Assembly (NCBI RefSeq): GCF_008312835.1
Contig: NZ_VSKS01000006.1
Location: 1-64,000 of the forward strand
Origin: Streptomyces marokkonensis
GTDB taxonomy: Bacteria > Actinomycetota > Actinomycetes > Streptomycetales > Streptomycetaceae
Reading direction: 5' to 3'
Length of the DNA stretch: 64,000 nucleotides
The position numbers and the translations under genes were made by a program. The notes beneath the pieces were generated by a model. That model saw only the letters and a list, made by a program, of their open reading frames with translations, searched no databases and was not told the origin of the DNA. How positions within the stretch are numbered: the stretch's first letter is position 1; each line of letters opens with the position of its first letter. This document shows positions 16,535-23,364 of the stretch, in pieces.

Positions 16535-16935
16535 CCGAGCACCAGCCGGTCCGCCATCTCGGCCAGGCGTATGCGGGCCAGGGCGAGGTTGCCGTCGGCG
16601 CGGTCGAGCCACAGGTACAGGAAGACCGTGCTGTCGAAGGTCGTGACGACGAAGCGCAGCAGGTGGTACGCGTCCGCGCTGGTCAGGATCAGGTCCTCGA
16701 CGGGCGGTTCCTTGCCGACGGTCCCCGTCCCTCCGTCGTCGGCCGGCGCGAGCGTGCCGCTCTCCATGGCCTGGCGGGCGAGTTCGGCGGTCTCGGCGGC
16801 CGTGGCCTCCGCGTCGCCGCCCGGTGCGTCGCCCACCGCGCCCAGGGCGAGCCCGCTGATCCAGTCGACCACCAGGGCGCCCCGCGCCCCGGGCAGTCGC
16901 ATGGCTTCCAGCAGACTCTCGTCGATTCCGGGCAC
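16531..16935 (-). CDS. Roadblock-like protein, first gene of the operon
   Basis: 134 residues. It starts with a helix (GIDESLLEAMRLPGARGALVVDW), has the typical SGLALGAVG turn, a long helix, and ends with DLILTSADAYHLLRFV and TVFLYLWLDRADGNLALARIRLAEM, the same strand pair as in the 14731-15105 protein. The two are probably diverged duplicates. GTG 16935 is preferred because GAGGAGG stands about ten bases before it; the frame extends seven codons further. Its stop overlaps the next start. A 10 bp palindrome (16996-17005) lies upstream. Confidence 0.82.
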   Translation of the reverse strand: MPGIDESLLEAMRLPGARGALVVDWISGLALGAVGDAPGGDAEATAAETAELARQAMESGTLAPADDGGTGTVGKEPPVEDLILTSADAYHLLRFVVTTFDSTVFLYLWLDRADGNLALARIRLAEMADRLVLG

Positions 16936-17363
16936 GCCGGATCCCCCTCCTCGCACGGCTGTACCGCGAACGTGACGTCGACGCTACGGTGTGTGCTCGA
17001 TCGAGGTGAGAGCTTTGGTGTTTTCCGGGGGAATATGCGACAGGAGTGACACGCCCCTGGTAGGGTCCGGGCTTTTCGCCCTCGCGACGGGGCCCCTGTC
17101 CGGCCCTGGTGCGGGCAGGGCCGGCCCCGATGCGGATGGTGGGCCGGCCCCGCTCGCGGGACCATTGTGGTGACGTCCCTGCCGCCGGAACCACGGGTGA
17201 ACCGCCCCGACCGCGTGTGCGCCGCGCACACCCCGCGCGCGACACGCCGGGCGCCCATGTCACATGAGGGCCGCGCGGGCCGGGAAGGCGCAGGCGTGAC
17301 CCGCCGTCCGGCGGAGCCCCGCGTCATGCCGCCGGCCGACGGCGACGATACTGGCAGGAGAAC
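16936..17363. promoter_or_regulatory. Divergent intergenic region upstream of the roadblock operon
   Basis: 428 bp without a convincing gene. CTCGATCGAG (16996-17005) is a perfect palindrome 61 bp upstream of the roadblock operon start, and TAGCGT (minus strand, 16986-16981) could be that operon's -10 element. The stretch around 17000-17050 is AT-rich for this genome. The rest (17080-17300) is ordinary GC-rich DNA in which I see nothing specific. Confidence 0.4.
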
Positions 17364-18545
17364 GTGCCCCCGCTCACGACTGGACCTATGCCGAACTCCC
17401 CCACAGCCCGCGCCACGATCCCTCCCACGGTCCGGCTGGCCCGCGGCCGCCACACCGGAAGCCGGGCCGACGAGGCACTGAGGCGCAGCCTGCGCCGGCT
17501 CAAGGACGGCCGGGACATCGACGACTTCCTCGAACTCCCCGCCGACGAGACCGCTCCCGACCTGGTCTTCGAGGCCCGGACGCGGGTGGCCGGCGGGGTC
17601 ACCGTGCGCGCCCGGCTGAGCCTCGCGCCCGGCACGGACCGGGGCCGGGAATGGACGCTGGCCGCGGAGGCGGAACAGCCCTGGGACCAGGCCTGGCCGT
17701 CCCCGGCCGGGATGTTCTGGGGGCAGGAGCCGGACACCGACTGGAACCACGACGCGGTGACGGACCTGCGGCCGGGAGAGATCCATCCGCTCCCGGAGGA
17801 CGACAAGGCCGTACGACGGCTGCTGCGCGCGTGCGCGCGTGACGCGTGGCACGTCCATGTCGTCGTCCACGAGGCGATGACCACCGACGAGCGCGGCCGG
17901 GTGCCGCTCGCGCGCTGGCTGCCGCCGGGGCTGCGGCACCGGGTCGTGGAGCACCGGGCCACGCCCCAGCAGTCACGGGTGGCGAACTGGGCGCTGCGGG
18001 AGTTCGGTGTGCGGGTCCCGCGAGGAGGGGCCGCGGTGCTGCCGGGCGCTCCGGTCCCGGAGGGGTACGACGCCGACGCCTTCGCCGTGCGGGCCGTGTT
18101 CCTGGACGGTACGGAACCGGCCGGCCTGGTCGACGCGGTGACCCGCTTCGACGCGCTGCCGCGCGTGCTGCCCGACGGTGCGCGGGACGCCCTGACCGCG
18201 CTGCGGGAGGACTGGCACCTGCTGACGCCCGAGGAGGAACTCGCCCGTGAGCGGGCGCTGGTGGCCATGTACGCCGAGGCGCTCGAGGCCATGACGAAGT
18301 CACGGGACCTGTACCGCGAGGCCGCCGAACGCGCGCACGAGGCGCTGGCCGCGTACCAGGACGCGGCCGGCACCCCGGCCGCCCGGCAGCCGCCCCCGCC
18401 CCGGACGGCCTCCCCCTCCCCTCTCCAGCACCTGACCCGCACCCTGGAGCGCCTGCGGACCGGCACCACCAGGCCCCGCCGCGCCGCGCCCGGCGAGGAC
18501 GGGGAACCCGCGCCGGAGCCGGAGTCGACGACGTCCGAGAGCTGA
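17364..18545 (+). CDS. Protein of unknown function with C-terminal coiled coil
   Basis: 393 residues, no signal peptide or membrane segment. Codon bias is strongly Streptomyces-like over the whole length. The first 290 residues are a mixed domain I do not recognise (WDQAWPSPAGMFWGQEPDTDW near residue 110 is distinctive). Residues 300-345 form a probable coiled coil (EEELARERALVAMYAEALEAMTK and on), and the last 50 are Pro/Arg-rich. GTG 17364 has AGGAG immediately upstream at tight spacing; ATG 17388 is the alternative. Its 3' end overlaps the convergent gene at 18300-19094 by 246 bp. Confidence 0.7.
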   Translation: MPPLTTGPMPNSPTARATIPPTVRLARGRHTGSRADEALRRSLRRLKDGRDIDDFLELPADETAPDLVFEARTRVAGGVTVRARLSLAPGTDRGREWTLAAEAEQPWDQAWPSPAGMFWGQEPDTDWNHDAVTDLRPGEIHPLPEDDKAVRRLLRACARDAWHVHVVVHEAMTTDERGRVPLARWLPPGLRHRVVEHRATPQQSRVANWALREFGVRVPRGGAAVLPGAPVPEGYDADAFAVRAVFLDGTEPAGLVDAVTRFDALPRVLPDGARDALTALREDWHLLTPEEELARERALVAMYAEALEAMTKSRDLYREAAERAHEALAAYQDAAGTPAARQPPPPRTASPSPLQHLTRTLERLRTGTTRPRRAAPGEDGEPAPEPESTTSES

Positions 18546-19094
18546 GCACGCCGGTGCCCTCCCGCACCGCCGCCGGGAGGCGTGCGCCGTTGCCGCCCGG
18601 ATCGTCTCGTCCGCGCTGCCGGCGTCGCGCGGCGGCCGGGTCAGCAGGGCGACGAGCCGGGTGACGTCCTCCACGGACCGGTCGATCCCGGCGGCGCGCA
18701 GCGCGTCGACCACGGCCCTCGTATGCCCGGGCGAGCGCTCCAGCGCGGTGATGACGTCGACGACCTCTTCCAGGGGCCGGTCCGCCACGGCCGCGTGCAC
18801 GAGATCGCTGACCGGATCGCCGTACGGCTTCCCGGCCGCGGCGGCGTCGGGGCCCGGTGGGGACACCGGCTCCGGGTGCGCGACGGCGTCCACGAGGTCG
18901 ACCGTGGCGACCGGATCGCGCTGATGCCCGGTTTCCACCGGATCCGCGCGGTCCGCCGCCAGGGGCCGTGCGCGTGGCGGATCGGTGCGATGGGTGCCGG
19001 TCGCGGCCGCCGTCGTGTCGGAGGGCCGGGCCCCGGCCGCCTCGGGAGGTATGACCGGTTCGTTCGAGCGAGGTGACGAAGGCGAAGTGGTCAT
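18300..19094 (-). CDS. Unknown protein with helical repeats; 3' part doubtful
   Basis: 264 residues as read. The ATG at 19094 has GGAG six bases upstream. The first 85 residues are polar and disordered; residues 90-170 hold two similar helical units (VSDLVHAAVADRPLEEVVDVI and then IDRSVEDVTRLVALL). After about residue 180 the sequence turns into Arg/Gly-rich low complexity that coincides with the overlap of the opposite gene (18300-18545). That suggests the true end lies near 18550 and that a frameshift or lost stop extends the frame. Function unknown. Confidence 0.55.
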   Translation of the reverse strand: MTTSPSSPRSNEPVIPPEAAGARPSDTTAAATGTHRTDPPRARPLAADRADPVETGHQRDPVATVDLVDAVAHPEPVSPPGPDAAAAGKPYGDPVSDLVHAAVADRPLEEVVDVITALERSPGHTRAVVDALRAAGIDRSVEDVTRLVALLTRPPRDAGSADETIRAATAHASRRRCGRAPACSALGRRRLRLRRGFPVLAGRGAAGPGGAGPQALQGAGQVLERGGGGRPGRGRLPGGRGAGRVLVRGQRLVRAFGGLAVQVP

Positions 19095-19338
19095 GATCGA
19101 CTCCGTGGGGAAGGCCGATGACCATTACCAGGCGCCCCCGCAGCTCGCTGCCACTTGACTGGTCCACCGGGATGACCTGCGGCGATATCGCGTTTCACAG
19201 GAATCGGGCGGGGCATCGGACGCGTGCGCGCATGTCCGGTCCCCGCCGCCATACCGGGGCCGTCAGCGGGAATCCGATCAGAGAAGGCTGTGCCGTGGCC
19301 GAGAGGGCCGCGGCACGCCGGTCACCGGGAGGAGGGCA

Positions 19339-19671
19339 GTGACGTTGGAGTCGACCACCGTACTGCTTGCTGTCGCCGCCGTTCTCGCGATCCTGGTGCT
19401 GGCCGGCGCCGTCGCCGTCCTGGTCCGTCTGGTCCGCACGCGGCGGGAGTTGCGGCGGGCGGGTCTGCCCACGGGGCCGCGCTGGGTGTTCTGGGGCGCC
19501 GTCCTCTATCTGGTGCTGCCGGCCGACCTGCTGCCCGACCCGGTCTACCTGGACGACATCGGCGTCCTGCTGCTCGCTCTGCGCACCATGCGCGGCTCCC
19601 TCGGAGCGGGCCTGCCCGGCGCGCCCCCGCGCCGGCCGGGGCGGCAACCCGCCGATGATTACGCTCCGTGA
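19339..19671 (+). CDS. YkvA-type DUF1232 small membrane protein
   Basis: 110 residues. A transmembrane helix covers about residues 7-31 (TVLLAVAAVLAILVLAGAVAVLV). The DUF1232 signature lies at 53-82: YLVLPADLLPDPVYLDDIGVLLLALR, where the P-x-D-L-x-P and D-D residues are typical. YkvA-like proteins are small membrane proteins without a known biochemical role. The GTG start has GGGAGGAGGG upstream. It precedes the graspetide genes by 120 bp on the same strand but is likely independent. Confidence 0.8.
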   Translation: MTLESTTVLLAVAAVLAILVLAGAVAVLVRLVRTRRELRRAGLPTGPRWVFWGAVLYLVLPADLLPDPVYLDDIGVLLLALRTMRGSLGAGLPGAPPRRPGRQPADDYAP

Positions 19672-19791
19672 GGAAACCAACCACCCGTTCGATTCGTATA
19701 AGTCTCTGGAAGCCAAAAGAAGTCGGCGGACCAAGCGACGGACCACAGGGGGCCGTTGCCCGGTCGGCGCAGCACCGACGAGGGAGAGACG
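19672..19791 (+). promoter_or_regulatory. Promoter/leader region of the graspetide locus
   Basis: This 120 bp gap is AT-rich for the genome. TATAAG at about 19697-19702 can serve as a -10 element, with GGAAAC about 20 bp further upstream. GAGGGAGAG lies just before the tgmA start. The sigma factor cannot be named from this. Confidence 0.4.
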
Positions 19792-19983
19792 ATGCAACCG
19801 TTCGCGCTCAACTACGCACGTCCGGCAGTTGAGTTGGCTGTTGCCACTCCGTACGCGTATGACTCCGGAATGCAGTTGAACGTACTCGGGGACGGACGGA
19901 TCGCGGCCTGCGACCACGCGCTGTTGCGTGAGGTGGGGACGACGACGTCCACCGCGGGTTCCAAGACCCACTTCGACGACTGA
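19792..19983 (+). CDS. tgmA: Graspetide (omega-ester RiPP) precursor peptide
   Basis: 63 residues. The leader has PFALNYARPAV at residues 3-13, the recognition block I associate with actinobacterial ATP-grasp-targeted RiPPs (TIGR04186-like). The C-terminal core TTTSTAGSKTHFDD (50-63) contains Thr50-52, Thr54 and Thr59 as possible ester donors and Asp62-Asp63 as acceptors, so the tgmB ligase probably forms Thr-to-Asp ester rings. The start has GAGGGAGAG upstream. The ligase gene follows 16 bp later. Neither a protease nor an exporter gene adjoins. Confidence 0.85.
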   Translation: MQPFALNYARPAVELAVATPYAYDSGMQLNVLGDGRIAACDHALLREVGTTTSTAGSKTHFDD

Positions 19984-19999
19984 ACGCGGACCGTAGACG

Positions 20000-20983
20000 A
20001 TGACCGTGCTGATCCTCACCTGTGAGGAGGATGTGACCGCCGACATGGTGGTCGTGCATCTGAACGGCTCCGGGGTGCCGGTGGTGCGTCTCGATCCCGC
20101 CGATCTGACCGGCGGCGTCTCGCTGTCCGGCGAGTTCGTCCACGGCCGCTTCCGCGGCCATCTGTCCGTCGGGGGGCGGCTGGTGAGCATCGGCGGGCTC
20201 AGGTCCGTGTGGGTGCGCCGGCCCGGCACCCCGGCCGGGCGGGCGCCGCAGCCGTCCGCATGGCTGACCGAGGAGGCATCGCAGGCGCTCTACGGGATGC
20301 TGCGCGGCTGTGACGCGCGCTGGATGAACCATCCGGACGCGGCCCGCCGGGCCCGCCACAAGCCGTGGCAGCTGCGTCTGGCCCAGCGCTGCGGCCTGCC
20401 TGTGCCGGCCACGGTGATCACCACGTTCCCGCGCGCGGCGCGGGAGTTCGCGGATCGCTTCCCGGATCTGGTGGTCAAGCCGGTGTCGGGGGCGCACCCG
20501 CAGGATCCACCGCGGGCCGTGCCGACCAGCCGGGTGGCGCCGGACACGGACTTCTCGGCGGTCGCGTTCGGGCCGACGCTGCTTCAGCGGCGGATCGCCA
20601 AGCGGGCCGACATCCGGCTCACCGTGGTGGGCGAGCGGTTGCTGGCGGCCCGCAAGGCGACGGCGCCGGAAGGGGATCCGGAGGAGGTGGATGTGCGTTT
20701 CGCCGCACCCGGGTCGCCCTGGGAGCCGGTCGAGGTCCCGGCGCGCACCGCCGAAGCCGTTCGCGCGTACCTGCGCCGGGCCGAACTGGCGTACGGAGCT
20801 TTCGACTTCGCCGAGGACTCCGACGGGACCTGGTGGTTCCTGGAGTGCAATCAGTCGGGTCAGTTCGGATTCGTGGAGGTGGAGACGGAACAGCCGATCG
20901 CGCGGACCATCGCCGAGTGGCTGTCCCGTCCCATTCCCGACGAACCCGCGGAGCTCGACGGGGCGAGCACCACGGTGCGGTGA
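20000..20983 (+). CDS. tgmB: ATP-grasp graspetide ligase
   Basis: 327 residues, matching the MvdD/MvdC-like ATP-grasp ligases (SAV_5884-type). The N-terminal domain ends in VWVRRP; the central domain has a VVKPVSG lysine strand; RADIRLTVVGERLLAARK is the usual substrate-side segment; and the metal/ATP site is AFDFAEDSDGTWWFLECNQSGQF near residue 285 (Asp, Glu and Asn ligands). The enzyme activates side-chain carboxylates of the precursor with ATP and forms ester or amide links. Related actinobacterial clusters include a third gene, a PIMT-like methyltransferase that makes aspartimide; none is present here. Confidence 0.9.
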   Translation: MTVLILTCEEDVTADMVVVHLNGSGVPVVRLDPADLTGGVSLSGEFVHGRFRGHLSVGGRLVSIGGLRSVWVRRPGTPAGRAPQPSAWLTEEASQALYGMLRGCDARWMNHPDAARRARHKPWQLRLAQRCGLPVPATVITTFPRAAREFADRFPDLVVKPVSGAHPQDPPRAVPTSRVAPDTDFSAVAFGPTLLQRRIAKRADIRLTVVGERLLAARKATAPEGDPEEVDVRFAAPGSPWEPVEVPARTAEAVRAYLRRAELAYGAFDFAEDSDGTWWFLECNQSGQFGFVEVETEQPIARTIAEWLSRPIPDEPAELDGASTTVR

Positions 20984-21005
20984 GCGTCCGTCACCGGACG
21001 GGGGA

Positions 21006-21221
21006 TCAGTGCGGCCGCGGTCCGGGCAGCATGGCGGTGCGCTGCCAGCCGTTGCCCGGGGATTGCGGCCGGTCGAGGCCCGGACCGTAGCCGGGGGACT
21101 GCAGGGGCCGCATGACCAGCTCCAGTTCCCTGCTCACGCGTTCGGCCTCGCGGCGGACCTGTGCGGGCACATCGCCGCACTCCGCGATGAGTCGGTCGTA
21201 GATGGGGGAATCCTGGAACAC
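21006..21221 (-). CDS. Small hypothetical protein next to the graspetide locus
   Basis: 71 residues, starting at GTG 21221: FQDSPIYDRLIAECGDVPAQVRREAERVSRELELVM, then a Pro/Gly-rich tail. The first half is a clean amphipathic helix pattern with normal codon bias; the second half is disordered. The ribosome binding site is weak (AAAGG is 14 bases away). It converges on tgmB with 22 bp between stops. I have a faint memory of similar proteins near other tgm loci, but cannot confirm it. Confidence 0.6.
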   Translation of the reverse strand: MFQDSPIYDRLIAECGDVPAQVRREAERVSRELELVMRPLQSPGYGPGLDRPQSPGNGWQRTAMLPGPRPH

Positions 21222-21325
21222 CCGTCAACGTGCCTTTCTGCTCGGCGGCCCCGGTGCGGGGACGCGACTGCCGAGTGTAGGCGCCCGCCCGGTACGAGGG
21301 GGGACTTCCCCGGTACGACGGACGG

Positions 21326-21799
21326 TCAGGCGCCCGTCATCGACCCGGGACGGACGATCATCAACACGGTGACGGTCGCCCAGAGCAGGTTGAACACCCC
21401 GGTGAACATGGCGAGTTGGACGGTGCTCTGCCGGTCGACCGGCCGGTGGGCGGTCAACTGCCCGACGAGTTCGTCCTGACGGGGCAGCACGAAGGCGAGG
21501 AGGATCCCGGCCGCCGCCGCGGTCAGGGTGATCGAGGCGATGAGCCAGCCGTCGCCCAGCACACCCATCGCGAGGGCAGTGGCGAGGCCGAGGACGGGCA
21601 CGAGGATCCCCATGCGGGCGTAGACCCGGCAGATGCGGTGGAGCAGGGCGACGGTGGTGACCGCCTTCGGGCCGGGCCCGTCGGCCTCCGCCGGGGCGGC
21701 GCGGCGTACGGCCGGCGGGAACATGCTGGCCGCGACGGTCACGGGACCGACGGCGATGATGGCGGCCAGGACATGGAGGGACAGCAGGAGCTTGGTCAC
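21326..21799 (-). CDS. Four-helix integral membrane protein (DUF2269-like)
   Basis: 157 residues, starting at GTG 21799 with AAGGAAAGAG upstream. Four hydrophobic helices are visible at about 5-27, 63-83, 87-108 and 131-151, separated by short charged loops. The first helix has LLLSLHVLAAIIAVGPVTVAAS, a pattern of DUF2269-like membrane proteins where a His sits in helix one. No function is established. It is divergent from the GlxA-like regulator gene 190 bp away. Confidence 0.75.
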   Translation of the reverse strand: MTKLLLSLHVLAAIIAVGPVTVAASMFPPAVRRAAPAEADGPGPKAVTTVALLHRICRVYARMGILVPVLGLATALAMGVLGDGWLIASITLTAAAAGILLAFVLPRQDELVGQLTAHRPVDRQSTVQLAMFTGVFNLLWATVTVLMIVRPGSMTGA

Positions 21800-21987
21800 C
21801 GGGACTCTTTCCTTGGTGTGATCAGCGGCGCCGGGCTCACGTTAGGGGCCCGTCGGGTGATCACCCAGGGGCTGGAACGACAGGATCCAACGGATTCCCG
21901 CCAGCGGCTCCCACCGTGCCTCAGGTGCGCCGTCGCCCCGATGCCCCGGCTCAGGGGCGTGGCGGGAATCCGCCTATCGTGGCCGTC

Positions 21988-22959
21988 ATGCACTCCGTGG
22001 CGATCCTGGTTCTCGACGGGGTGGTGCCGTTCGACATGGCGGCGCCCCTGCAGGTCTTCGACTTCACGCGGCTGCCCGACGGCCGGCCCGCCTACCGGGT
22101 CCGGCTGTGCGCCGAGCGGCCGGAGGTGGCCGCGGACGGCGGCTTCACCCTGCGCGTCGAGCGCGGACTCCAGGCACTGGCGGACGCGGACACGGTCGTC
22201 GTCCCGGGCCGCGCCGAGGGCGCGCCGCCGCCCTCCCCCGCGGTGCTCGCCGCGCTGCGGCAGGCGGCCGCGGCGGGCGCCCGGATCGCCTCGGTGTGCG
22301 TGGGTGCCTTCGTGCTGGCGGAGGCCGGGCTGCTCGACGGCCTGCGGGCCACCACGCACTGGGTGGCCGCCGACCGGCTCGCCCGCGCCTTCCCGCTGGT
22401 CGACGTGGAGCCGGACGTGCTCTACGTCGACAACGGCCAGATCCTCACCTCGGCCGGCGCCGCCGCCGCGCTGGACATGTGCCTGCACATGATCCGCCGG
22501 GACCTGGGCTCGGCCGTGGCGGCGAACGCGGCCCGGATGTCGGTGATGCCCCTGGAGCGGGAGGGCGGCCAGGCGCAGTTCATCGTGCACGAGCACCCGC
22601 CCGTGCCCCGCGGGTCGGATCTGGAGCCGCTGCTGGAGTGGATCGAGGACAATCTGGCGCACGAGGTCACGCTCGGCGCGATGGCGGCGCGCGCCGGCAT
22701 GAGCGAGCGCACCTTCAGCCGCCGGTTCCGCGAGCAGACGGGCACCACGCCGTTGCAGTGGCTGCTGCGGGCCCGGGTGCGGCGCGCCCAGTACCTGCTG
22801 GAGAACAGCGACCACACGGTCGAACGGATCGGGCGGCAGGCCGGGTTCGGATCGCCCACGGCGTTCCGCGAGCGGTTCCGCAAGGTGGCGGGCACCACGC
22901 CCCACGCCTACCGCTCGTCCTTCAACGGGCGGCGTCCCGCCCGCGCGAGCGGCTCGTAG
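21988..22959 (+). CDS. GlxA-family transcriptional regulator (DJ-1/PfpI plus AraC domains)
   Basis: 323 residues. Residues 1-165 are a DJ-1/PfpI-like domain that starts with SVAILVLDGVVPFDMAAPLQVFD and has the elbow segment IASVCVGAFVLAEAG, keeping the Cys. Residues 210-310 hold the AraC pair of helix-turn-helix motifs (MAARAGMSERTFSRRFREQTGTTPLQWLLRARV and GFGSPTAFRERFRKVAGTTPHAYR). Such regulators control catabolic or oxidative functions; the ligand is unknown. No ribosome binding site precedes ATG 21988, while TATCGT lies eight bases upstream, so the mRNA may be leaderless. Other possible targets are not visible nearby. Confidence 0.9.
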   Translation: MHSVAILVLDGVVPFDMAAPLQVFDFTRLPDGRPAYRVRLCAERPEVAADGGFTLRVERGLQALADADTVVVPGRAEGAPPPSPAVLAALRQAAAAGARIASVCVGAFVLAEAGLLDGLRATTHWVAADRLARAFPLVDVEPDVLYVDNGQILTSAGAAAALDMCLHMIRRDLGSAVAANAARMSVMPLEREGGQAQFIVHEHPPVPRGSDLEPLLEWIEDNLAHEVTLGAMAARAGMSERTFSRRFREQTGTTPLQWLLRARVRRAQYLLENSDHTVERIGRQAGFGSPTAFRERFRKVAGTTPHAYRSSFNGRRPARASGS

Positions 22960-22993
22960 CACCCGTCGCGCGGGAGCGTGAGCGCTCCGGTGC

Positions 22994-23251
22994 TCAGACG
23001 GCCAGGGACAGGTCGTTCTCGCCGTCCGCCTCCGCGGCGCGGGCGGGCGCGGGCGGGGTCAGGCCGAGCAGGGCGTCCGCCCGGGCTATGGCGTCGTGGA
23101 CGGCGGACGTCCCCATCATCACGCAGAGCGTGTAGCTGACGTCCTCCAGTTCGCGCGCCGCCGTCGGCGAATGCCTCTCCGCCTGGGCGATCTGCAGCGT
23201 CGCGTACTGCGTCAGGAGCCGCCTGACGGCCTTCGGATCCGGTACGAGCAC
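22994..23251 (-). CDS. DUF5133 small protein
   Basis: 85 residues from GTG 23251. The pattern VLVPDPKAVRRLLTQYATLQIAQAE then ARELEDVSYTLCVMMGTS and DAIARADALL fits DUF5133, a Streptomyces family of small helical proteins without known function. The frame is open up to 23320, with an ATG at 23272, but GAGAGGGG at 23258-23264 points to 23251. Confidence 0.72.
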   Translation of the reverse strand: MLVPDPKAVRRLLTQYATLQIAQAERHSPTAARELEDVSYTLCVMMGTSAVHDAIARADALLGLTPPAPARAAEADGENDLSLAV

Positions 23252-23364
23252 GAAGCACCCCTCTCTGGTCATCGCTGCGTATGCCCGGACCTGACGGAAG
23301 CACGCACCCCATGTGTTCAAGTGGCCGCAATTGACCGAAAACCGTCGCGCCCCGACCGGCCCTG

